NCBI GenBank assembly: GCA_025766275.1
Contig: JAFKAC010000042.1
Coordinates: 186,001 to 250,000 of the forward strand
Reading direction: 5' to 3'
Length of the DNA stretch: 64,000 nt
Source: Lactarius indigo
Lineage: Eukaryota > Basidiomycota > Agaricomycetes > Russulales > Russulaceae
This document shows, piece by piece, positions 54,944 to 64,000 of this stretch (positions are counted from its first letter, which is position 1; each line of letters starts with the position of its first letter). A program made the translations under genes and the position numbers. The notes under the pieces are model-generated. The model was given only the letters and a program-made list of their open reading frames with translations, made no database searches and had not been told where the DNA came from.

Positions 54944-55870
54944 GCCCAAGTTAACTTCAAGTCCCACAGGCAGCGGCAACTTGACCACTACTACCCCGTC
55001 ACTTCCACTTACGAACTCATCGATAACCCCCGTCTTGACTGTTGGACAGAACCCCCCACCGCCTTACGTACCCTTATTGACCTCTTTGACTTTGGAGAAG
55101 TCATCCCTGAAAGGGTTTACCATGAGTTTATTGACAATCTTTCTGAAGTCGTCAAGGCTGCCGACAAGCAACTCCTATATTGGCATCTTTCGAACTCCGT
55201 CTCTGCCACCAACCATCCAACAGACCAACTCCTAGTGTGGGCCAAGAGCGATTATCTTTGGTTTGTCCACATTCCCCCTCGTCGCGACCACTATATTCGG
55301 CAACTTGAAGACGGTTTCTCTCTTCACTTCATTGACCGACTCCGCCTCACGTATCAGGAAATACAGATTTCCTTCCAAGAACTCCGAGTGGTCATTCACC
55401 CCAACTCTGCCCCCCGTCTAGTCATCTCCGATAGTTCGGAGTTCACTTATTCCTTCGCCACCTCTGTGTGGGAAACTACCCTGTCCAACCCCGACCGGAA
55501 CCTTGTCAATCTGAGTATCTGGCACTACCCCCCTTCTACCTCTGACAACCCAGAGTTAGTTTCGATTCTCAACGCTAGAGAAACTTTCCGGACTCCGCCC
55601 CTGCTCCGCCGAATTACAGATCGGCTTCCCCCTAGTTCCCCTGAAACTGAAGATGAATCTTCAGACTCTGACGTCTCCCTGCATAACGGAGATACCAACC
55701 AGCCGCCTAGTCCTAACGACAGTTGGGGACCAACTCTGACCTCCGGCCCCTGTTGGTGCTCTCAAGAAGTCTGCACCTGCGGTTATCGTCCCGACACCCC
55801 CCCGACACCCCCCAACGTAGTGTTGTGGTCCCCTGGAGTTAACTATCTACCTTATAGAGAAAAGGACTAG
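54944..55870 (+). CDS. H ORF2: second ORF with no Met codon
   Basis: About 308 codons from after TGA 54941-54943 to TAG 55868-55870, in the -1 frame relative to ORF1. Again no ATG at all. The first 170 residues are ordered and rich in aromatic residues (LDHYYPVTSTYELID, FSLHFIDRLRLTYQ). The tail is acidic then Pro-rich, with a small Cys patch (CWCSQEVCTCG). No domain is recognised. It could be the second exon of one protein with ORF1 (acceptor at 54969), or be reached by recoding. A hairpin with loop GAGT follows its stop at once. Confidence 0.6.
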   Translation, partial: AQVNFKSHRQRQLDHYYPVTSTYELIDNPRLDCWTEPPTALRTLIDLFDFGEVIPERVYHEFIDNLSEVVKAADKQLLYWHLSNSVSATNHPTDQLLVWAKSDYLWFVHIPPRRDHYIRQLEDGFSLHFIDRLRLTYQEIQISFQELRVVIHPNSAPRLVISDSSEFTYSFATSVWETTLSNPDRNLVNLSIWHYPPSTSDNPELVSILNARETFRTPPLLRRITDRLPPSSPETEDESSDSDVSLHNGDTNQPPSPNDSWGPTLTSGPCWCSQEVCTCGYRPDTPPTPPNVVLWSPGVNYLPYREKD

Positions 55871-55879
55871 ATAGTATAG

Positions 55880-55918
55880 ATTGTCGAGATAAATTTTACG
55901 AGTGTAAAATTTGACAAT
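55880..55918 (+). promoter_or_regulatory. Hairpin with GAGT loop after H ORF2
   Basis: Perfect 9-bp stem AAATTTTAC/GTAAAATTT (55891-55899, 55904-55912) with loop GAGT, inside an outer 6-bp stem ATTGTC/GACAAT (55880-55885, 55913-55918). The tetraloop and its closing C-G pair match those at 53450, 54805 and 54867. Confidence 0.65.
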
Positions 55919-56595
55919 TTTCCGAGTCAAACCCTGGATCCAATTCATTGGGCAATTAACCTGGCATCCTCACACGTCACCCAAAGAAGAACTCATCGTC
56001 ACTTCCAAGTGGACGATCGGCCCATAGCCTCTGCCCCTGGCACCCCTGTTACCCCAAGAAGGGCCCCCAGAGCTCGATGAGCTACCAACACCCAGATTCC
56101 CCTTCCGAGTATTAACCAAGCCAGTCTGAGTGAACCGGTGTACCCCAGTATCCAAGCAACCCCAACTGCAAGGCAGCATTCCACGAGCAGCGATGAAGCT
56201 CAGTATCTCAAGACCCAACCCCAAGAAATCCATTGCCACCTCCCCGAGGCTATCCTGGTAACCAAGAGCCTACCAACCTGAACCCCCCGAGAACTCGACG
56301 TGTTCAGAAGACACTGTTCTCTGTTGTACCAAAACCGGCACAATCTTGAAACCCTGTACTTTTCCCAGCCGCTTACGCGCATAAGCGAGGTTTCGACGAG
56401 CCCCTTGTATTTCCAAGACTTCTTGTGGAGAAGTAAGACAACCCTGACCCACTTTGGTATTTGGGAAGAATACCATTGGATCCGTTGTTCACAAAGACCC
56501 CATCGTCCGGATAGAGCTATCCTCCTCCCTGCATACAAAGTCTACTACCCCTGGAACCTGGACAGTTGGACTGTCACCCGTCTCACCAGAAGAGG
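55919..56595 (+). other. Decayed coding stretch before H gag
   Basis: No long open frame, but Pro/Ser-rich codon texture continues and several stops are TGA or TAG, as in the rest of H. Probably further pre-gag coding sequence that has degenerated. I cannot assign a frame with confidence. Confidence 0.35.
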
Positions 56596-56983
56596 TGAAT
56601 AAGCACGCAACAACCTCTTATGGAACAAGAGAAAGCCTGCATCCCTGTATATTTCCATAACGCCTTTTTCTCCAACGACAACAACCTTTATCACGCTCAG
56701 TGGGAAGGACAGGACATCACTAGTCCCACTGGAAAACATCCCTGGACAAAGGTTGAAAATCAAGAACGCGTAAAATTTGAAGATCTCAAAAGAGTTTACC
56801 CTGGCATCGAAAAGGTCGAGGACCTTGATTTCGACACATTACACGGCACCTATCGCGGAAAAGTAGTCCGCTGGAACTTCGTCAAAGAGCTTTGGACGTA
56901 CAACAATAATCGAAAAGTTCGATTTTCTGACTCGGAAGAGCCACCTGAGAGCAAAGAGTTCGCAACCCCGACTAAAGACAAAT

Positions 56984-57797
56984 TGTTACGGTTTCACCCT
57001 CACGACCTCGGCAAACGGCGATACGACGGACACAATCACATGATGAAAAAGAGGATAACGAAGAAAGGGCTGAGATAAGCCGAAGACCAAAAGATAAGTG
57101 CCCCGGCCCGCGATTCCACTGGACCTTCTGCGATGATGCGCAGAATTGTAGGTTCCACTGGCCCGGATAAAGCAATATCCACATCGCCCGTCACGTGACC
57201 CCGGCATGTGACCTGGCTAGAATGCACCGGAAGAGTCCAGATGAGCTTGTGCCTGGCTGACTGATGTTTGGTACCTGATGACTGATACTGATTGCGGATG
57301 ACTCATAGATGATTACACTGTTACGATAAGGATGACTGATGTCTCGTTCTGATTGGATGACCAACTGTATGCTGACTGATGATTACACACTCCCGATGAC
57401 ACTCTTACTGTACGATTACTCACCCTAGGATCGTTGTATTAGGGTTTCTGAGTTTGAACCGTACGATAGCTGGAGTATAAGTAGAGTAGTTTGTATTCCC
57501 TACTCTCCAGCTTGAGATCTTGTGGAATTGTACCTGCTGTTTGCGGTTCTCCCTCTATCTTTTGAGCTGGGCTGTCTGCCATCCCTTTGGGCTGTCTGCT
57601 CATTTCCCTTCCTGCTCTCTCTTATCTGCCGTTTTCTGCCTCTCAGTACTTCTGTCTGATAAAAGGCTGCCAGTACCTTTGTCGACTAGGGGACGCCTTG
57701 GCTGTGACTGCCTCCCCCGTAAGTTGGCTGACTGTTTGGGGCATTGTGTTCCCACAGTTTCGTCCAAGTCGGACACTACGGACATACAACCGTAACA
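56984..57797 (+). repeat. Solo LTR, family gamma (814 bp), in gag of H
   Basis: TGTTACGG to CCGTAACA ends, exact duplication CAAAT at 56979-56983 and 57798-57802. Same length as the inverted copy 27486-28299, and the same 5-bp target when read in element orientation. A TATAAGTAG box lies near 57475. Confidence 0.94.
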
Positions 57798-58391
57798 CAA
57801 ATCCCCCAACTCTGACAGCGACGTAGCTGAAGTTTCCCAGATCTTAGAGAGTACCACTAAGACCCTTTCTGGCTTACTTTCCCAAGTAACCTCCCGACCA
57901 TCCTCCCCTCGAGTTTCCCCAAGTACCCCTGGTCCAAGTCGCCTGCCATTTCCGACGCCCCCTCCTTGACTCCCATCGCCACCCGTCACTGTTAGTGTAA
58001 CAGTTTCCCCGAGGACCTCCATACCCCCCGTATCTGTTCCCCCTCTGAGTACAACCATGGCAGCACCCGCTCCCGCAAAGATCCTAGGAGCAGCACCTGA
58101 ACCTTTCGATGGAAAGCCTGACAAAGCAGAAGCTTTCTGGAATAATTTGGCAAATTATTTCCACCTAAACAGTTCCATCTTCGACACCGAGGACAAGAAG
58201 ATTTCCATGGCCCTTACCTATTTTAAGGTGGGCACCTCTGCAGGCGAGTGGGCCCAGGATAGGCAGAAGAAAGCCTTAAACCCGACCGGCAGAGCCGCCG
58301 TTTCCTTTGGAACGTGGGCAACGTTCAAATCCAACTTTAACAAACACTTCGTTCCTGCTCATACGGCTATGGAAGCCACGAACAAGATGTA

Positions 58392-59170
58392 TGTAGCAGT
58401 ATGACTTATCGCATACAACTAGACCAAGGGTGAGGTAAGCGAACTGAACTGGTATCACACCCAAGCCTAGCGCAGAGACAAGTCACACGCCGAACGTACA
58501 GTCACAATGGAGGGTATGCACACTTGAGGACTTTATACAAGTCCAAAGGCAAGGTGATCACGCTGTGGCACGCTGAGTGGAGAACCAAGAGGACAAGTTA
58601 ACATTGGAGAAGAGTAAGGGAAGTACAAGGAGAATACGCACCTGAGTGGAGAACCAAGAGGACAAGTTGGTTCCACTCAGGACGCTACATGAGGGTTTAT
58701 ATACTATGCTGCGGCTGAGTTCGAATTACTATAGAACCTTGTTACTAAAGGTATAGGTAATAGTAATGAGTCAGGCACTGACGCGTCGTATCTATTAATA
58801 GCGTTATCTATTGTGCTGACTGATGCACAGTCATAAACGCTGACAGAACAATGACGTGTCCTTATCTATGAGTCACAACCCTATGACAAATGTAACCTAG
58901 AACTATCTAGAATGTTCCCTGCTTATCGTCCAATGAGAAACTACTTTACTAATGAGGAAGGTGACCTAAAGGGGTAACTCCTGATAAGGAATTTACTATC
59001 CCAGGGTCACTTGCATGTAGGCGCACATGTTGGCATCACGTGACTAACCATCTTATCAATCTAATGATAAGGACTTTGGAACTTTGGACGCAACGTTGGA
59101 TGTTCATATCTCAACCAAATAAATCCGTAAAAATATGGGAAAATAAGGCGAAAATAGAGCGTCCGTGACA
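58392..59170 (-). repeat. Solo LTR, family zeta (779 bp), in gag of H
   Basis: Inverted relative of 45649-46423; exact duplication ATGTA at 58387-58391 and 59171-59175. The 27-bp direct repeat is present at 58573-58599 and 58642-58668. Confidence 0.94.
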
Positions 59171-59796
59171 ATGTACACCATGAAAATGGGCACTCGTCCG
59201 TTCAACGAGTGGTTCCAAGAATGGTCCACCCATGCCCAACGAAGTGGAGCAAATGAGCAAACAAAGATGTATGCTTTCTGGCAAGTGATTCCAACCGCCT
59301 TGAACATGAAGTTGCTTGGCATATCCCCCCTGCCCACGACCTTCGACGACCTCGTAGAGAAAGCGAGGGAGTTTGACCGCATCTATCGAGTCTACGTGGG
59401 TCACGCTATCAATCAGTACAACAAACCCCAGAAATCTGCTTCAGGCCGAGTGGTCCTGATGGAAGACGACAGCATTAACATCAATGCTTCTTCATCCCAT
59501 CCGAGTAAATCCCGTGGAAGGCTCACAAAGGAAGAGCGTGACCACCGATTCAAGAACAAACTCTGTCTCTACTGTGGCAAGCCAGGCCACATCCTCAAGG
59601 AATGCCTAGCAAAGACAATGGCAATGAAGGCCAAAAGAGGCCAATCTGACAACAACGTTAGGGCACGAGGTGCCTTTGTTGATGAAGACGGTCAGGAGGA
59701 AGTACCTGCTGACCACCCCGCGAGTATAGGGGCGATGTATCGAGAGATACTACCTTATGACCCGGATGCACGTCCATGTTCGGTGCCTATTAATGA

Positions 59797-59806
59797 GGAT
59801 TTTTAG
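59797..59806 (+). promoter_or_regulatory. Programmed -1 frameshift site of element H
   Basis: GGATTTT at 59797-59803, phased G GAT TTT, directly followed by the TAG stop of gag. Pol is in the -1 frame. GGAUUUU is known as a working heptamer in red clover necrotic mosaic virus. D has the same heptamer in the same phase. Confidence 0.75.
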
Positions 59807-62800
59807 GCTCTTCCATCGCAGCACTGTCGATTGGAAGTATTCGTGCCAGTAGCGTTGTACACGGCCTTTCCCTACTAGAGACGCTCGGAGCCGAGCCTGT
59901 ACCTGTAGAGACGATTCGGAATAGGAGAGCTCCTTCAATCGTTCTCAAGGTGACACTAGTAGGAAAGAAGTCTGGCAGAGAAATCAGTGCCCGCGCCCTG
60001 TTGGACAGCGGTGCAGAGGGCATCATTGTGGATGATGGGTTTGCACGTGCAAACGGGCTCACAATGAGAACACTAATCCGACCTTTACCAGTTAGAAACG
60101 TGGATGGGTCACCCAATAAGATGGGTTCAGTCAAGTACACCACGATCCAGAGATTACGGATCAGAACAGCGGAAGACGCTTATCACGACGAAACGGTCGA
60201 GCTATATGCCACCACCCTTGGGGAGCACGATATAATCCTAGGAATGGATTGGCTCCGAGCACATAACCCGGAAATCGATTGGCATCAACCCAAGATAGCA
60301 TTTACAAGATGCCCGAAAACCTGTACTCTGTCAACAACGAGTGTTGTTATTTCTTCCCAAGTCCCTCAAACGAGAAATACTACGATAAACATCCTAGAGC
60401 TAGGACCTGAAGACGCAACAAGAGCTTGCCCCCCGACTATCGAAGAGATAGAACCTGTTGAACGCGCATTCACCCAAGAAGCCTACGAACCCTGGCTGTG
60501 GAGTCACAGTTTCTGCAAGTACAATCACCTTGCAATCCGAGCAAAAATCACTACAAGTACCAAGATAGCTGCGAAGACCGCACCTAAACCTTCCTCCGAG
60601 CACATCCCGAGTCATTTCCAACGATACACCCGAGTTTTTAGTGAGAACGCCTCTCACCGTTTACCTGACCACCAACCCTGGGATCATGCGATTGATCTAA
60701 AACCTGGAGCCACTATGAAGAACTGTGGCATTTATTGACTCACGCCTAAAGAGGCTGACGCACTCAAGGAGTACATTTCCGAGCACCTGTGAAAAGGTTA
60801 TATCCGACCATCCAAGTCCCCCATGGCCTCCCCTTTCTTCTTTGTCAACAAGAAGGATGGGAAACTCCGACCGGTACAAGACTACCAGGCTCTAAATGAC
60901 ATTATGATCAAAAACGCGGCGCCCCTACCCCTCATTCCCGAGTTAATCAACAAACTTCACAACGCGCGTTATTTTACCAAGTTGGATATTCGTTGGGGGT
61001 ACAACAATATCCATATCCGAGAAGGCGACGAGCACAAGGCAGCCTTCAAGACCTCCCTAGGTCTTTTTGAGCCGACCGTAATGACATTCGGTCTCTGCAA
61101 TGCCCCAGCAACGTTCCAAACATTCATGAACCAAGTTTTCGAGTCCCTGATCAACGGTGGACATGTAGTAGTCTACCTGGACGACATCCTGATCTTCACG
61201 GAAGATATCTCCTCCCTTACAGCGTTGACACACGACGTGCTTCAACGGCTGGAACGTCATGACCTCTATCTGAAACCTGAGAAGTGCGTGTTTGCACAAA
61301 CCTCTGTTGAATACCTTGGCATCGTCATTTCCAATGGCCAAGTATCCATGGATCCCGCAAAGGTTGCTGGGATCACCGAGTGGCCTACCCCGTGAACAGT
61401 CAAACAAGTCCAAGCCTTCCTAGGCTTCTGCAACTTTTACCGGCGATTTATCAAGGATTACTCTACCATCGCCCGACCACTCTTCGACCTAACCAAGAAA
61501 GATGTACCTTTTTCTTGGGGTACCCCGGCGGAAAGCGCTTTCTGCACCCTGATCAAATGCTTCACGGAAGCTCCTGTCCTGGCCCTTCCTGACCATTCCA
61601 GGCCCTTCCGACTCATCACTGACGCCAGCGACTTCACCACAGGCGCAGTCCTTGAACAACCTGATGCCTTGCACCAATGGCACCCTGTTGCCTTTCTCTC
61701 GAAATCTCTCCTTCCCGCCGAACGACATTATGAGATTTGCGATAAGGAACTTTTGGCCATTATTCATGCCCTTCATGCCTTCCGACACTACCTCGAGGGA
61801 CGTAGTGATTCCACCAAAATCTGGTCCGACCATAACAACCTGGCCTACTTCATGACGAAGCAGAAACTTTCCCATCGACAAGCGCGGTGGGCGCTTTTCC
61901 TCTCTTGTTTCCAGTTCATCATCATCCACAAGCCTGGAGTTCAGAACAAGTCTGATGCACTGTCCTGGTGTCCAGACCATAAAAAGGGGATAGCAGATGA
62001 AGATGAAAAACGAGTGCTCCTGGACACAAAATTTTTCTCGGTTAATGCAGTACAAAGAACTGCAGTTAACATCCACAGCGACAATACCCTTCGACAACGC
62101 ATCTGAGACACACACACCTATGACAAGGAAGTCAGCACAGCCCTAGAAACCCTCTTGAAGAATGGCCCCCGTTCCTTAACCAAGGGGCTAGAAGAGTGGA
62201 ACTTAGAAGATGGAGTCATCTTATTCTGAGGACAAATCTATGTACCCAAAGACGACAACTTACGAAGAGACATCATAACTCAGTATCATGACCACATCGC
62301 CACGGGACATCCAGGGCGATGGAAAACTTACGAACTCCTTTCCCGAGACTTTTGGTGGCCAGGGATGTCGACGTTTGTCAAAGAATACATCAATGGATGT
62401 GCCACCTGCCAATCCACGAAAATCAAACCACGAACCCAAGTACCTCTGCAACCCAATGCTATTCCTGAAGAAATCTGGGGAACCATTACAATGGACTTCA
62501 TCACCGACCTCCCCTCCTCCCACAACTACGACTCGTTGTTCATAGTCGTTGACCGACTCAGTAAAGCAGTAGTCATTTCCCCATGTAACAAGACCATCAC
62601 AGCAGACGAAACTGCTCGACTTTACCTGGAAAACGTCTGGAGACGTACTGGCCTACCCCGACAAGTTATTTCCGACAGAGGCCCTCAATTTGCATCGAAA
62701 GTAATGCAAGAAATCTGGAATAAATTAGGAGTCAAATCTACCCTATCCACAGCTTTCCATCTGCAAACAGATGGAGAAACCGAACGCGTAAATCAAGAAC

Positions 62801-63573
62801 TTGAACAGTACCTCCATGTCTTCTGTAACTTCCAACAAGACAACTGGGTAGACCTAATTCCGTTCATGGAATTCATGCACAATGCACGTCAGCACAGTGC
62901 AACTCACAAGTCACCCTTTGAAGTGTGGTATGGGTACAATCCAGAGTTCATTCCCCCCATCCACTTCAATAGTAAGATACCCGCAGCCGAACAAAGACTA
63001 GACGCGTTGAACTGAATCTGCTCCGAAGTCACTGCAGCCCTCAAAGTCGCTGCAGAAGTAATGAGAAATTCCAAGTCAACCACAATCTCTCACAAGTTCA
63101 ACAAAGGCGATCTAGTCTGGCTGGAAGGGACTAATATCCACACTACCCACCCTAAAGCCAAACTTGCCCCCCGACGTCATGGTCCTTTTAAAGTCCTATC
63201 TTCCTGGGGAGTCAACTGCAAACTCCAACTCCCAAAGACATGGCGAATCCACCTGGTCTTCCATAATTCCCTGATCTCCCCGTACAAAGAAAACACCACG
63301 CACGGCCCTAACTTCACCCGACCACCCCCCGAAATTGTCCAAGGGGAAGACGAACACTATGAAGTCAAAAGGGTCCTGCAGTCAAAAGTATCGCCCAACA
63401 AGAAAGGCGTACTTTACTTGATCAAATAGAAGGGGTATCCCGACTCTGAGAATTCCTGGCTCCCTGCCTCCCAAATGACCCACGCCCAAGATCTTGTCCA
63501 ACGTTTCCACAAGGACAACCCCTCCGCCCCTCGACCAAAGACCATTAGTGCTCGTGGAATAGCACGACGCTAA
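59807..63573 (+). pseudogene. pol: Pol of element H, seven nonsense codons, no indel
   Basis: One frame throughout: protease (LLDSGAEGIIV near 60000), reverse transcriptase (YLDDILIF near 61175), RNase H (TDASDFTTGAVL near 61620), integrase (zinc finger CATCQ near 62400; catalytic D in ITMDFITDLP near 62490, ISDRGPQF near 62670, DGETERVN near 62775) and a short chromodomain-like end (YEVKRVL, then KGYPDSENSW, about 63360-63460). The last stop is TAA 63571-63573. Nonsense codons: TGA 60736, 60790, 61393, 62104, 62227, 63013 and TAG 63427. Most TGA sites fall where this family has a conserved Arg. The absence of indels over 3.8 kb is notable. Confidence 0.9.
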
Positions 63574-64000
63574 AAAGGGGATACGGTCACGAACCTATAA
63601 CCCGGTCGTGACTCAAGGGCGCTTAAGAACCGGTCCGCGTCGGCCCGGTCTTATGTAATCACCTTCCTAAAGGGGAATTCCGAATCGGTGTTTGAATTCT
63701 GTTCTCAAACGATCACGTGATCTGTCACGTGATCAGTCACGTCTCTCAAGCCACGTGTTGTGTACACGTGTACTTATCAACAGTTGATTGTTGATCAATC
63801 AACGAAGATAATCAACCAAGTCACCACCCCTCAGGATTTCCTGCATTGACTGCGGAATCACGCCATCCTGATGCAAGATTACGCCATCAACTGCGGCACA
63901 GTCGTTCTATGTTTAAACACCTGTTGATTGGACTCTATTGTTAGATGTCTCTAGAATGTTCCTTTGCACAGTACTGCGCAGCACCCGTGGACAGGCCCTA
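63574..64000 (+). repeat. Purine tract and partial 3' LTR of element H (from 63585)
   Basis: AAAAAGGGGA precedes the LTR, whose first base is G instead of T. It matches 52788-53203 with nine differences; the window ends inside it. Confidence 0.9.

Larger units (their letters stand above)
56599..59806 (+). pseudogene. gag: Gag of element H, split by two solo LTRs
   Basis: Parts 56599-56983, 57803-58391 and 59176-59806 join in one frame when each solo LTR and one target copy are removed. An N-terminal globular part with YRGKVVRWNFVKELWTY (near 56860) is followed by a Pro/Ser-rich linker, a capsid-like domain from about 58080 (FDGKPDKAEAFWNNLANYF) and a CCHC knuckle (CLYCGKPGHILKEC near 59570). 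TGA at 57967-57969 interrupts the linker, and another TGA precedes at 56596. MAAPAPAK (ATG 58057) could be an internal start. The frame ends TAG 59804-59806 right after the slippery GGATTTT. Confidence 0.83.
52788..64000 (+). mobile_element. LTR retrotransposon H (gypsy), 3' LTR incomplete at window edge
   Basis: 5' LTR 52788-53475, primer site, a 4.5-kb pre-gag coding region, gag, -1 shifted pol, purine tract and 3' LTR from 63585. Gag is split by two solo LTRs (56984-57797, 58392-59170). Pol has seven nonsense codons and no indel. It is a third gypsy family, distinct from alpha and C; the decayed chromodomain remnant suggests a chromovirus. Confidence 0.9.

Noticed and set aside
1..64000. 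tRNA or rRNA genes
   Set aside because: No cloverleaf A/B box pair or rRNA core segment was recognised on either strand.

Overview
The window looks like repeat-rich heterochromatin from a basidiomycete fungus, most likely an Agaricomycete. This rests on the ~50-nt GT-AG introns, a KDZ (Kyakuja-Dileera-Zisupton) transposase gene with a CxC2 cysteine cluster, and several Ty3/gypsy chromodomain retrotransposons. I see no ordinary host gene, rRNA or tRNA. Almost every base belongs to a mobile element, and I count about 18 insertion events, many placed by exact 5-bp target duplications.

Layout. 1-6509: element A (+), a chromovirus missing its 5' end, with a 3' LTR. 6510-12567: element C (-), a different gypsy family with one fused Gag-Pol frame, split by a solo LTR (8683-9153). 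12577-26029: a large KDZ transposon with inverted repeats, carrying a transposase gene (21647-25520) and four further spliced genes, one of them split by a solo LTR (18281-18787). 26130-28592: element D (-), gag plus a pol fragment, with an 814-bp solo LTR in gag. 28593-34695: element E (-), same family as A, with a 730-bp solo LTR in integrase. 34696-42528 plus 51095-51450: element F (-), inserted in the gag of E. 42529-51089: element G (+), complete with both LTRs, inserted in the 5' LTR of F and itself carrying a 775-bp solo LTR. 51451-52237: the displaced gag fragment of E. 52238-52783: an LTR-like repeat also present at 15284-15872. 52788-64000: element H (+), a third gypsy family with an unusual 4.5-kb region before gag; its 3' LTR runs off the window.

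How the parts fit. D is probably the oldest layer. KDZ seems to interrupt D pol, C lies at the KDZ left end and A interrupts C; on the other side E is in D gag, F in E gag, G in the F LTR, and a solo LTR in G pol. Expression signals are readable. Families A/E/F/G and D/H have -1 frameshift heptamers in exact phase, while C has one fused frame. Three families have a primer-binding site complementary to the predicted 5' end of their own RNA, the self-priming scheme known from Tf1. The leaders of G and H contain no ATG.

Decay. Nearly all disabling mutations are CGA to TGA nonsense changes, with long frames otherwise free of indels, which points to decay of methylated CpG or a RIP-like process. 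Features I find most worth a second look: the multi-gene KDZ element, the two long ORFs of H without a single Met codon, the hairpins with a GAGT loop around them, and a conserved domain of unknown function after the chromodomain of A/E/F/G. All family names come from motif recognition by eye; no database search was possible.
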